Of a stretch of DNA of 39,187 bases, positions 23,841-31,312 are shown one piece after another. The notes beneath the pieces are model-generated. The model had not been told where the DNA came from. It saw only the letters and a program-made list of their open reading frames with translations, and made no database searches. Position 1 is the stretch's first letter. Each line of letters opens with the position of its first letter. This DNA comes from an uncultured Comamonadaceae bacterium (GTDB taxonomy: Bacteria; Pseudomonadota; Gammaproteobacteria; Burkholderiales; Burkholderiaceae): positions 1-39,187 of the forward strand of contig CAMLSD010000043.1 of NCBI GenBank assembly GCA_946482595.1, written 5' to 3'. The position numbers were made by a program, and so were the translations under genes.

Positions 23841-24968
23841 CGGGGAGTCTCCTTCGGTTGTCGGGGTGTCGGGTCGAGAGAACACGTAGCCGGGTAGGTG
23901 CAGGTCGCCCTGCAGGATCTTGCGCGCAGTGCGTACCAGGGCGGCGCGCTGGATGCGCGCGTCGTCACCGTGGCCGTCCACCAGCACGTCGATCTCGATG
24001 CGGCCTTGCGGGTGCAGCACGGCCACGCGGCGTTCACCCGCGGTCGGGCGGCTGCCGGTGGCGGCACGTTCACTGGTGACCACCGTGCCCGGCAGGGCAA
24101 AGGCCGTGGCCACACCGATCGCGCCGGTGACGGCATGCGAGGCATGGCAGCGGCGCGGCGTGAAATAGCGCGAGGTGATGCTGTCCGGCCCGTCGCCGGG
24201 GCTGGCGATCACCGGCTTGGGCACCACACTGGCCGACACGTCGCCCAGGCCCATCGCCTGGCCGGCCGCACGGCGCAGGGCCTCGATGCGGTCCAGCAGC
24301 GCGCGGTTCGCGTCCAGCTCGTCCGGCGTTTCGCGGCCGCTCAGGCCCAGGTCCCGGGCCCGCATGATCACCAGCGGCATGGCCGCGTCGATGCAGCTCA
24401 GCTCCACACCGTCGATCACGTCGATGCGCCGCCCGGTCGGGAACAGCGAGCCCGTCACCGAACCCCAGGCATCCAGGAAGTTCAGCCGGATCGGCGCGGC
24501 CGTGCCGGCCACACCGTCGATGCCGGTCTGGCCGTCGTAGGTCACGCGCCGGCCCGGTGTCTGCACCGTCACGTCGATGCGCGAGCGGGTGTTGACGTTG
24601 AACACACGCACCGTGGTTTCGCCTTCCCGGGCCTCGACCAGGCCCTGCTCGATGGCAAACGGCGCCACCCCTGACAGCATGTTGCCGCAGTTGGGGCGCG
24701 TGTCGACCGAGCGCTGGCCCACCCCCACCTGCGCAAACAGGTAGTCCACGTCACAGTCGGGCTGGGTCGAGCGCGAGACGATCGCCACCTTGCTGGTCAG
24801 CGAGTTGCCGCCACCCACACCGTCGACCTGCAGCAGGTCGGACGCGCCGATCGCACCGATCAGGGCTTCGTCACGCGCCGCATCGTCGGCCGGCAGCCAG
24901 TCCCGCAGGAAAAACGGCCCGCGGGAGGTGCCGGCACGCATCAGGACACAAGGAATGACTCGGTTCAT
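23841..24968 (-). CDS. PrpF-family double-bond isomerase, frame fused into the tctC gene
   Basis: The 376 codons from ATG 24968 encode a PrpF-type isomerase with a two-domain diaminopimelate-epimerase fold. It opens with CVLMRAGTSRGPFF and keeps the catalytic pair: Lys60 in NSLTSKVAI and Cys94 in PNCGNMLSG. The second domain carries CHASHAVTGAIGVA, and the natural end is near GDLHLPGYVFS. Relatives shift a C=C bond in methylaconitate, 4-oxalomesaconate or methylitaconate. There is no stop codon: the frame continues through the TctC start to 22866. In the neighbouring frame a TGA overlaps the tctC ATG (ATGA), so one indel would restore normal coupling. No strong ribosome binding site was seen. 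Confidence 0.85.
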
Positions 24969-24990
24969 GCAGCGAATCTTCGGCGCTGGC

Positions 24991-25019
24991 ATTGCAAAAG
25001 AGAATTGCATCTTTAAGAT
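24991..25019. promoter_or_regulatory. Candidate LysR operator between prpF-type and lysR genes
   Basis: The 92-base divergent gap holds ATTGCA twice, 13 bases apart (24991-24996 and 25004-25009), giving GCAA-N7-TTGC symmetry. It is followed by ATCTT-T-AAGAT (25009-25019). The stretch is much more AT-rich than its surroundings. LysR regulators typically bind such sites. Confidence 0.45.
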
Positions 25020-25060
25020 CAACTGATAGCCGCACAACATCAATTACCGCGAGGTGCCGC

Positions 25061-25984
25061 ATGGCCATCAACTTCGACCTGAACGACCTGCTCGCCTTCC
25101 GGGCGGTGGCCGAGCTGAGCAACTTCCGCAAGGCGGCCGAATCGGTGCACCTGTCACAGCCGGCCTTCAGCCGCCGCATCGACAAGCTCGAGCAGGCCCT
25201 GGGCGTGCGCCTGCTGGAGCGCACCACCCGCCGCGTCACGCTCACGGCCGTGGGCCGCGACTTCGAGCGCAAGGTGCGCGCGCTGCTGGACGAACTCGAC
25301 GCCACGCTGCTGGGCATCCGCGGTGTGGCGGCCACCCGCATGGGCGAGGTGACGGTGGCCTGTGTGCCGTCAACCGTCTACTACTACCTGTCCGAGGTGA
25401 TCCGCCGCTACCACGAGCGCAGCCCCAAGGTCAGGGTCAAGGTGCTCGACGCCGCCGCCAACGAGGTGCTCGCGGCGGTTGCCCGTGGCGAGGCCGACTT
25501 CGGCCTCAACTTCATCGGTGCGCAGGAAGGCGAGCTGGAGTTCGAGCCCATCGTCGAAGAGCGTTTTGTCGCCGCCTGCCGGCGCGACCACCCGCTGGCG
25601 CGCCAGCGCAAGGTGAGCTGGGCGCAACTGTGCGATCACGACTACATCTCGGTCGGCCGCAGCTCGGGCAACCGCGTCCTGCTCGACCAGGCCCTGGCCG
25701 CCCTGCAGCGACGCCCCCAACCCATCTACGAGGCCCAGCACGTCACGACCACCCTGGGCCTGGTCGAAGCCGGCCTGGGTGTCGCCGCCGTCCCGTCCAT
25801 GGCCATGCCCGGGCCCGAGCACCCGCTGCTGGTGAGCCTGCCGCTGGTCGACCCGGTGGTCACCCGCATGGTCGGGTTGATCCGCCGAAGGGGGCGGCCG
25901 CTGTCACCGGCGGCGCAGCAGTTGTATGACTTGTTTGGGGAGGTGAAGGGGCGGCGCAGGCCGGGGGGGAGGGGGGCTGTGTGA
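25061..25984 (+). CDS. LysR-family regulator of the catabolic operon
   Basis: A 307-residue LysR protein. The helix-turn-helix is in NFRKAAESVHLSQPAFSRRI (residues about 20-40), followed by the wing LGVRLLERTTRRVTLT. The effector domain (about 90-295) begins GEVTVACVPSTVYYYLSEVI. It has GAGG six bases before the ATG at 25061 and diverges from the PrpF-type gene, so it is the likely activator of the 17.3-25.0 kb operon, responding to a substrate or intermediate of that pathway. It is unlike the LysR protein at 10.8 kb in the effector region. Confidence 0.92.
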   Translation: MAINFDLNDLLAFRAVAELSNFRKAAESVHLSQPAFSRRIDKLEQALGVRLLERTTRRVTLTAVGRDFERKVRALLDELDATLLGIRGVAATRMGEVTVACVPSTVYYYLSEVIRRYHERSPKVRVKVLDAAANEVLAAVARGEADFGLNFIGAQEGELEFEPIVEERFVAACRRDHPLARQRKVSWAQLCDHDYISVGRSSGNRVLLDQALAALQRRPQPIYEAQHVTTTLGLVEAGLGVAAVPSMAMPGPEHPLLVSLPLVDPVVTRMVGLIRRRGRPLSPAAQQLYDLFGEVKGRRRPGGRGAV

Positions 25985-26024
25985 GCGGGCCTTCGATGTG
26001 CGCCACCGATCGGCGCGCAGGCGC

Positions 26025-26264
26025 TCAGCCGGGTGTCGGCTTCCTGCCGAAGAGTTCGCCGAGCAGACGCTGCGCCCGTTCCAGGCCTTCGTCGGTGAAG
26101 ACGACGCTTTTTGTCCGTCCCACGGGGTCGGAGATGAAGCCCTGCTTGTGCAGGCGCGCCAACGCATCCCAGTCAAACGACTTCCAGGCGCGTTGGCCGT
26201 CATGCAGGCCGAGGCAGAGCAGTGCGAGGGTTGCGTCGTCGATGCGGTCGGGGTCAAGGTCCAT
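26025..26264 (-). CDS. DUF6429-family small protein
   Basis: A 79-residue soluble protein beginning MDLDPDRIDDATLALLCLG. The run HDGQRAWKSFDWDALARLH, then GFISDPVGRTKSVVFTDEG and a final amphipathic helix, match the DUF6429 family as I remember it; function is unknown. The fold looks like a small winged helix. The ATG at 26264 is the family start; an in-frame start at 26330 adds 22 unrelated residues. It has no clear ribosome binding site. It lies 129 bases downstream of the HEPN-like gene on the same strand. Confidence 0.75.
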   Translation of the reverse strand: MDLDPDRIDDATLALLCLGLHDGQRAWKSFDWDALARLHKQGFISDPVGRTKSVVFTDEGLERAQRLLGELFGRKPTPG

Positions 26265-26393
26265 GGGTGTTGCCTGCGACTGGAAGCGTGCATTGGGATT
26301 CTGATGCAGCGTTCGGACTACGTTCGGCATGAGTGGCGACGTCCGGCATACAAAGTGCGCCGGAGGTTGTCCGCTCGATGGACGATTTGGGCG

Positions 26394-26888
26394 TCATTCG
26401 TTCTGGAGTTGCTTGCGCACCTGCTCGATCAGTTCAACAAGCTCACTGGCCATGGGCTCTGGCGCCGGCGAGACTATTCCGTGAACACCGGTCGAGTACC
26501 TCAGGTAGTACGGCGACTCGTGCAGCCTGCTTAGGCATGCAACCCATTCTGGAGGCGCGGCTGATACGGCAAGGCCTTGCTGATGCGCCAGTGACCAAAG
26601 CACGTTGAGATTGTGGCGGACTTTGGGCTTCTTGACGTAAGTGTCATCGCCCGAACGAGACAAGTAGGCCTTGAGAATGCACTCAACCGCGTGCGCGCAA
26701 AGCATGGCGAGCGGCAGCGGGGCGGACTTCGGCGCTCCGGCAAGTATGCGGATGCCGGCCAGCAAGGATTCCGCGATGCCGAGGTAGGTGTGAGGCGGAC
26801 CAGGCTGGAGCGCACGCATAGGCTCCAGCGTGATGTTTGCGGCGGCGGTAATCGGCTTCAATTTGATGAGGTCCAGACGAAACGGCAT
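26394..26888 (-). CDS. HEPN-like helical protein
   Basis: A 164-residue mostly helical protein. Its centre resembles HEPN domains: a helix with LAMLCAHAVECILKAYLSRSG (shown here in part), then KPKVRHNLNVLWSLAHQQGL, the usual 'H-N/D-L..L' helix. Arg130 and His136 in LRYSTGVHG form an R-x5-H, within the R-x4-6-H spacing of HEPN ribonucleases, although the position relative to the helices is uncertain. No nucleotidyltransferase (MNT) partner is adjacent. The ATG at 26888 is preferred on protein quality; no ribosome binding site is seen. It could be a stand-alone toxin or effector, or an inactive member. Confidence 0.6.
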   Translation of the reverse strand: MPFRLDLIKLKPITAAANITLEPMRALQPGPPHTYLGIAESLLAGIRILAGAPKSAPLPLAMLCAHAVECILKAYLSRSGDDTYVKKPKVRHNLNVLWSLAHQQGLAVSAAPPEWVACLSRLHESPYYLRYSTGVHGIVSPAPEPMASELVELIEQVRKQLQNE

Positions 26889-27006
26889 TGCGAGGCAGGG
26901 CGGCCTGCTCCCTGAACGACCGCAAGTTGCACGCACATGGCGTGCCAAGCTACACCAATGCACCGGACCGGCGGTCGGTTAGGTCGTTGCGGATAGGAGA
27001 CGGGCC

Positions 27007-27290
27007 ATGGAGAAATCTAGCACTTTGGCCATGGGACTGGACGTTCACAAGGGCAACTTCGACAGCACAGTGCCCGATGCCGGGCCGTGATCTACGGGCA
27101 CCTGGCCATCTAGGGTATTGCGCGCGATATCGTCGCAGCCCCGTCAATACCCAAATACGAAGCTGACCGCCTCAAGACCGGCTGGCGGGACGCGCTGATA
27201 CTGGCGGGCCGTTCGCGCGGGGGAGTACTTGCCCCGCTGCGAGCGCCGTACGACGCTGCGCGTGAGCGCCGCAACGCGTGCCACTTCTGA
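27007..27290 (+). pseudogene. Remnant of an IS110-family transposase
   Basis: From ATG 27007 the frame reads KSSTLAMGLDVHKGNFDSTV and PDAG, the N-terminal DEDD-type signature of IS110 transposases, then stops at TGA 27088-27090. Further along the same frame the conserved stretch returns as DIVAAPSIPKYEADRLKTGW followed by RDALILA, then diverges to a TGA at 27288-27290. Roughly 50 residues between the two parts and the whole C-terminal half are missing. This is a decayed insertion sequence, not an active one. No clear ends could be found. The 215 bases that follow, to 27505, contain no gene I can support. Confidence 0.8.
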
Positions 27291-27505
27291 AGGTGCTGAC
27301 TCCGCGCAACAGCTGATCGCGGGTTCCCGGCGGACAAGCCTGCGATTGTGTGCTTACGCCAGGTGGGTCCGCCTCCCTGGGGGCAAAAGGCAATACCTGA
27401 CCCCGAGGACGGACGCGTTGCCACACGGGGAGCCCTACGCCTTTTTGGGGGTAGCTTCAGCCGAGCTGCGGCGCTACGCTGGCTCTGTCTATCGGAGGCT
27501 CCGGC

Positions 27506-27799
27506 ATGATTGATCGCATCACTGAATGGTTCGAGGACCTTCTCTCGGACGTCCCTGCCATGGAAGAACTGCTGTGGCTGCTCAGTCGCGCGGGTGGTGC
27601 GTTGGTTGTTGGCGGCGTGATCGCTGCCGGTGCTTCGCAGATCATGGTGGCTGCTGGCCGGCTCGCGCCCTCGGCCGCTGCACTACCGGCATGGCTGCCG
27701 GAGGCCGGCGGTGTTGCATTCGGGCTGGGTCTGACGGCCCTTGTCGGAGCGTTCATGCTCCGGACCCACATCCGGACCGTCAAGAACGCCATGCGGTAG
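27506..27799 (+). CDS. Small two-helix membrane protein
   Basis: A 97-residue protein of unknown function. An acidic amphipathic N-terminus (MIDRITEWFEDLLSDVPAME) precedes two membrane helices (about residues 28-50 and 65-86) and a short basic tail (RTHIRTVKNAMR). GGAGG lies about seven bases before the ATG, a strong site. It converges with another small membrane protein gene 24 bases away. Size and topology would fit a holin-like or accessory membrane peptide, but nothing specific supports that. Confidence 0.6.
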   Translation: MIDRITEWFEDLLSDVPAMEELLWLLSRAGGALVVGGVIAAGASQIMVAAGRLAPSAAALPAWLPEAGGVAFGLGLTALVGAFMLRTHIRTVKNAMR

Positions 27800-27823
27800 G
27801 TGCCCACAATCGGGCGCAGGAAA

Positions 27824-28084
27824 TCACCTGTTCCGCGACGTCCACCAGGCCTTGACCGCCTGAACCCCGCGCTCACAGCCGAACGCGGCCGCCACGATCA
27901 GCCCGACCACGGCCAGGAACACGACCAACTCCATGCCGTAGGCAGCGAATGCCCAGGCGACCGCACCCAGGCCAATGACCACCGACGCGGCACGCAGGAT
28001 CGCTGGAAGCGCTGCGAGCACAAGCGCCAGAACTCCCAGCGCGAAGGTGCCGACGACGATTGCAGCGGCGATCTCCAGGATCAT
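27824..28084 (-). CDS. Small hydrophobic membrane protein
   Basis: An 86-residue protein with nearly continuous hydrophobic sequence from residue 3 to about 68, best read as two or three membrane helices, then a basic cytoplasmic tail (GVQAVKAWWTSRNR). No family was recognised. The start ATG is at 28084. It lies among other short genes of the island and has no obvious partner on its strand. Confidence 0.5.
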   Translation of the reverse strand: MILEIAAAIVVGTFALGVLALVLAALPAILRAASVVIGLGAVAWAFAAYGMELVVFLAVVGLIVAAAFGCERGVQAVKAWWTSRNR

Positions 28085-28171
28085 GGGGCCTCCAAGTAGG
28101 CAGCGCTGTGCCGCATGGTGCCATCCGCACGGCCGGCAACACCACCGGGTGCCCCCTCATCTGTGTGGACA

Positions 28172-28185
28172 CCCCCTTTAGGGGG
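28172..28185. promoter_or_regulatory. Short perfect hairpin upstream of the lipoprotein gene
   Basis: CCCCC-TTTA-GGGGG, 63 bases upstream of the lipoprotein start. It could be an operator or an upstream terminator; no T-run follows. Confidence 0.3.
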
Positions 28186-28247
28186 AGTGATGTGTCAAGA
28201 AGTTACCAAGACACTCGGTGCACATCAGTGTTGAGGGAGGTGCCCAC

Positions 28248-28646
28248 GTGAAAAAGCTAGCAATCCTTGTTTCCGTTGCCATCGTGATCAGCGGCTGCGC
28301 GACAGCGCCGCAGGGGACGCCCGGCACCGGGGTGGGTGACACCTACACCCCGATCGTCGATATGGCCGGCGTTGACTCTGCGAAGTACGACACCGACCTG
28401 CGCGAGTGCCGCCAGTACGCTACCCAAGTGAGCCCCGGCACGAACGCGCTGGGCGGAGCCATCGCCGGGGCACTATTGGTCGGCCTGCTTTCGGCGGCGA
28501 TGGGTGGCAACAGCCGGTACAACGGCTACGCTGCCGCGGGTGGAGCGATAGCCGGCGGTGCTGGCGCTGGCGCTCAGGGTCTGGAAAAGCAGCAAGACAT
28601 CATCAAGAAGTGCCTGACGGGACGTGGGTACAACGTGTTAGGGTAA
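28248..28646 (+). CDS. Glycine-zipper lipoprotein
   Basis: A 132-residue lipoprotein. The signal peptide (KKLAILVSVAIVISGC) ends in a lipobox with Cys17 as the lipidated residue. The mature part has a short acidic segment with Tyr and Cys (DTDLRECRQYATQ). It then has two glycine-zipper segments (GGAIAGALLVGLLSAAMGG at about residues 75-93 and GGAIAGGAGAGAQG) and a final KQQDIIKKCLTGRGYNVLG. Family proteins of this kind sit in the outer membrane, and some stabilise the envelope. The GTG at 28248 has GGGAGGT seven bases upstream; a GTG at 28218 is less likely because it would extend the signal peptide. Confidence 0.8.
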   Translation: MKKLAILVSVAIVISGCATAPQGTPGTGVGDTYTPIVDMAGVDSAKYDTDLRECRQYATQVSPGTNALGGAIAGALLVGLLSAAMGGNSRYNGYAAAGGAIAGGAGAGAQGLEKQQDIIKKCLTGRGYNVLG

Positions 28647-28700
28647 TTCGTGGCGTGCCTCGTGGTGCTCGCGAGGTAACCGCAAATCTGGGAGGCTGAG

Positions 28701-28994
28701 ATGGCGTGGAGAGTAATCGTTCGACTGGGTTTGACTCAAGACACAGGGTCGATCGTTCGCAATGGAGCACTTGTACCAGAACTTCAGGCGATGGGGTTGC
28801 ACAATACAGCGACAGGCACGTGGGAGGCCTCATTCACGACAGAGGCGCTGGCAGCGGCTCGATTGTCAAACGTTTTGGCTGTAGTGGCGCGACCAGCCGC
28901 TATAAAAGGTGCTGACCCGGCCGTCCGTTTGAAACATCTATGGGTGTACTTGGACGATCAGCCTGACCCCGCAGTTTCTCAAGAAGAAGTTTAG
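28701..28994 (+). CDS. Uncharacterised 97-residue protein in the AT-rich segment
   Basis: A short soluble protein, no signal peptide. WRVIVRLGLTQDTGSIVRNG, a helix ending LQAMGLHNTATGTWEASF and the strand VLAVVARP give a beta-alpha-beta pattern that faintly resembles Cas2/SinR/VapD-like ferredoxin folds; this is a weak impression only. GGAGG lies about six bases before the ATG, a good site. It is the first of three same-strand genes with base composition well below the flanks, followed 102 bases later by the 286-residue protein. Confidence 0.6.
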   Translation: MAWRVIVRLGLTQDTGSIVRNGALVPELQAMGLHNTATGTWEASFTTEALAAARLSNVLAVVARPAAIKGADPAVRLKHLWVYLDDQPDPAVSQEEV

Positions 28995-29096
28995 TGTGGG
29001 CTGAAATTGTGAGCGGTGCTGCATTACATGTGATGCCACTACCGGGGCGCAGTCATTGTGGTCGTCAACAATTCTAGATTGCATAGTTTTTGAACG

Positions 29097-29957
29097 ATGA
29101 ATGTCTATCACTACTCAGTAAATGCTCTTGGAGAAACACCTGGCCTTGAGGCGACATTGGCGCTTCTACAAAACCGCCCTCTTGACGAGAGGGCGGCTAC
29201 GTGCGGGAACCAAAGAGTTCGCTTGGAGACTATTGAACGCGTATCAACCGCTGGTGCGGAGATCCTATGGGAGTTAAAGTTCAGCCGGATTCGGGACAGC
29301 AATTGGCCTGGTGTTGCAACAAACAGCTCTGAGGCCCAAGACTTGGAATTGGATGCAGACCAGTATCTAAGCGAAGAGACTTTTGCCATTTTCTCAGAAA
29401 CACGCGGAAGAATCGTCATTCAGTACAATCACCATGGCGTGAGGGCCTCACGCATCCAGGAATACTTCCAGGTCTTCTCAGGTTGCAGTGGTGCGGCATA
29501 TCAGTTCATCGCGATCTTAAACTCTGACGCATATGCAAAGTTTCAAGCAAAGAAATTCGTCACCAACGTTGACGTATGTATTGAGGGCGTGACGGCGGCA
29601 GATATTGCATACTTTAATGGTGCCGGAATTGGTGCGGCACTGGAGGCAGGTGTCTCCGCTGAGGCGACTACCCTGAAGTGCTCTTTTTCTGTCGATGCGC
29701 GAACCAGGACGAACCGGCTTAACTGGCCTTGGGTGGAGCGACTTGCGGGCTTCGTAATGCTGCGTGGTGGTGAGGCCGATAGGTTGGTAGTGAATGCGAA
29801 GGCTTCGGAGGATGAGCCTATCGAGGTAATTGATTTGATTGACTCGCGCAAGATAACGACTTTTCCGGATGCCACGATTGAGCGTACTATGGGAAGACGG
29901 TTTGTACCTAGCCAAGTCTTCGATAGGCTGAGGCAAGCAAATAGCGACTGGCAATGA
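29097..29957 (+). CDS. Uncharacterised 286-residue soluble protein paired with a membrane protein
   Basis: No family could be assigned with confidence. The protein is soluble, mixed alpha/beta, without a signal peptide. The segment LSEETFAIFSETRGRIVIQY with NHHGVRASRIQEYF resembles the central strand-turn-helix of proteins grouped as DUF6731 or DUF4868-like, but this is from memory and weak. The C-terminal third is beta-rich (RLVVNAKASEDEPIEVIDLI). Codon use is AT-rich: two sampled 60-base lines have about 47% and 40% GC against about 80% in the catabolic operon. No ribosome binding site precedes the ATG. The next gene starts 10 bases after the stop, so the two form an operon. Confidence 0.7.
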   Translation: MNVYHYSVNALGETPGLEATLALLQNRPLDERAATCGNQRVRLETIERVSTAGAEILWELKFSRIRDSNWPGVATNSSEAQDLELDADQYLSEETFAIFSETRGRIVIQYNHHGVRASRIQEYFQVFSGCSGAAYQFIAILNSDAYAKFQAKKFVTNVDVCIEGVTAADIAYFNGAGIGAALEAGVSAEATTLKCSFSVDARTRTNRLNWPWVERLAGFVMLRGGEADRLVVNAKASEDEPIEVIDLIDSRKITTFPDATIERTMGRRFVPSQVFDRLRQANSDWQ

Positions 29958-29967
29958 GGGGAAGCGC

Positions 29968-30411
29968 GTGGGAAGGACTCTGGAGCAGTATTGGCCGTTG
30001 TTGCTTGCGGTGATCGCCGGAGTCGCCCTGTGGCTCTTGTGCGTTGATGTAGCGGAGCACAGGTTTGATATTCAGCTCACATCTGTAGTGAGCGTTTCAG
30101 CGATCCTCATGGGATTCCTTGGAACCGTAAAAGCGATGCTGCTAGGTTTTCGATCCAAGCAGTTTGACTGGCTGAGGTCCAAAAAGCAGACTTGGCATCT
30201 CTTCCTTGGGTACTTGCGAACTGCATTGTTGGCAAGTCTGGTTCTATGCTTGCTATCAATGGGAATTCTTGCCTTTGGCGTTAGTGCTTTCCCATCGGAA
30301 GTGCGTGCGTTCGTTTTCCCGACCTGGGTTGGAATTGTTGTATATGCGGTTGGGGCATTCTATCGAGTGCTCCACTTGATATTCTGCCTCTTGGCGCGGG
30401 AAACATCGTAA
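29968..30411 (+). CDS. Four-helix membrane protein, candidate effector partner
   Basis: A 147-residue integral membrane protein with four predicted helices at about residues 9-28, 37-60, 80-105 and 115-142. A basic loop (FRSKQFDWLRSKKQTW) sits between helices 2 and 3 on the likely cytoplasmic side. The GTG start at 29968 has AGGGGA about six bases upstream, overlapping the end of the preceding gene's stop region. No family was recognised. A small multi-helix protein directly behind a soluble unknown protein in an AT-rich island is the layout of membrane-acting phage-defence modules (compare Kiwa, with the gene order reversed), but this is inference. The 222 bases after it hold no gene. Confidence 0.7.
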   Translation: MGRTLEQYWPLLLAVIAGVALWLLCVDVAEHRFDIQLTSVVSVSAILMGFLGTVKAMLLGFRSKQFDWLRSKKQTWHLFLGYLRTALLASLVLCLLSMGILAFGVSAFPSEVRAFVFPTWVGIVVYAVGAFYRVLHLIFCLLARETS

Positions 30412-30633
30412 TGTGCGTGCTCAGGGTGTCGTTCATAGCCGACCACTCCCTGCTGAGTACCGCCGTGCAGTCCCACCTGACCGGGTGACATCACTCTGTC
30501 AAGAAATAGCGACCGTTTCAGTTCGGCACGCCCCGCTGTGTGATGTCTCGGCGCATCGCCCCTGACCCCGTTCGCACCCGCGGTAGAGCAACCTGAAGCT
30601 CAACCCAACAACGCAGAACCCCACCCCACCCAA

Positions 30634-30667
30634 CAAAAAAAGCCCCAAGCGACAAGCACTTGGGGCT
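30634..30667 (-). terminator. Rho-independent terminator of ssb
   Basis: Perfect 9-base arms AGCCCCAAG (30641-30649) and CTTGGGGCT (30659-30667) with a 9-base loop. Read on the minus strand they are followed directly by a T-run (A-run 30635-30641 on the plus strand). It starts 23 bases after the ssb stop. The strongest terminator in the window. Confidence 0.92.
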
Positions 30668-30689
30668 CCACATTCAGCGCAATCCCACC

Positions 30690-31205
30690 TCAAAACGGAA
30701 TATCGTCATCCATATCATCAAACCCCGTGCTCGACTTCTGCGGGGCAGGACGCGGCGCAGCCGGTGCACGTGCAGCGGGGCGTTCAGCGCGGGGCGCGGG
30801 GCTGGGGCTGTAGCCACCACCGCCTTCGGACTCGCGGCCGTAGCCGCCGTCGTCGCCGCCGCCCATGCCTTCACGGCCGCCGAGCATCTGCATCTGGTCG
30901 GCGATGATTTCGGTGGTGTACTTTTCGGCGCCGTCCTTGTCCTGCCACTTGCGGGTCTTCAGGCGGCCTTCGACGTAGACTGAGCGGCCCTTCTTGAGGT
31001 ACTGGCCGGCGATCTCGGCGAGCTTGTCGTAGAAGACCACACGGTGCCATTCGGTTTCTTCCATCTTGTCGCCGGAGTTCTTGTCCTTCCAGTTGCGGGA
31101 GGTGGCGATGGTGACGTTGCAGATGGCGGCACCGCTGGGGGCGTAGCGCACTTCGGGGTCGCGGCCGAGGTTGCCGATGAGGATGACTTTGTTGATCGAG
31201 GCCAT
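30690..31205 (-). CDS. ssb: Single-stranded DNA-binding protein
   Basis: A 171-residue SSB that coats single-stranded DNA as a tetramer and recruits repair and replication proteins. The OB-fold (about residues 1-110) begins [19 protein letters not shown], with the aromatic DNA-binding residues in [20 protein letters not shown] and [16 protein letters not shown] Gly/Ala/Pro-rich flexible linker follows, and the tail DDMDDDIPF is the conserved partner-binding tip. AAGGAG lies eight bases before the ATG. It has its own terminator. RecQ, a known SSB-tip partner in Escherichia coli, is encoded 5 kb away. Confidence 0.98.
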   Translation of the reverse strand: MASINKVILIGNLGRDPEVRYAPSGAAICNVTIATSRNWKDKNSGDKMEETEWHRVVFYDKLAEIAGQYLKKGRSVYVEGRLKTRKWQDKDGAEKYTTEIIADQMQMLGGREGMGGGDDGGYGRESEGGGGYSPSPAPRAERPAARAPAAPRPAPQKSSTGFDDMDDDIPF

Positions 31206-31312
31206 GGCGCGGCTCCTTGCAGAATGTTCGGTTCAGCCGGCGATTATGCCCCGCCACCCCGCCCCGGCCCGATCCTTGCTGGCCCCCATTTCGGGGCTGA
31301 CCCGGTATCCAC

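Noticed and set aside
29097..30411. Calling the two-gene unit a Kiwa system
   Set aside because: Gene order is reversed and I cannot confirm the DUF4868 or KwaA families from sequence; only the general layout is similar.
28193..30505. TGTCAAGAA at 28193-28201 and 30497-30505 as possible attachment-site direct repeats around the AT-rich genes
   Set aside because: Only nine identical bases, with flanks that diverge; such matches occur by chance in a window this long, and no integrase gene is present.
30499..30693. 64-codon minus-strand frame with Cys residues near the ssb end
   Set aside because: It overlaps the ssb terminator hairpin and has no ribosome binding site; the Cys pattern is not a recognisable zinc motif.
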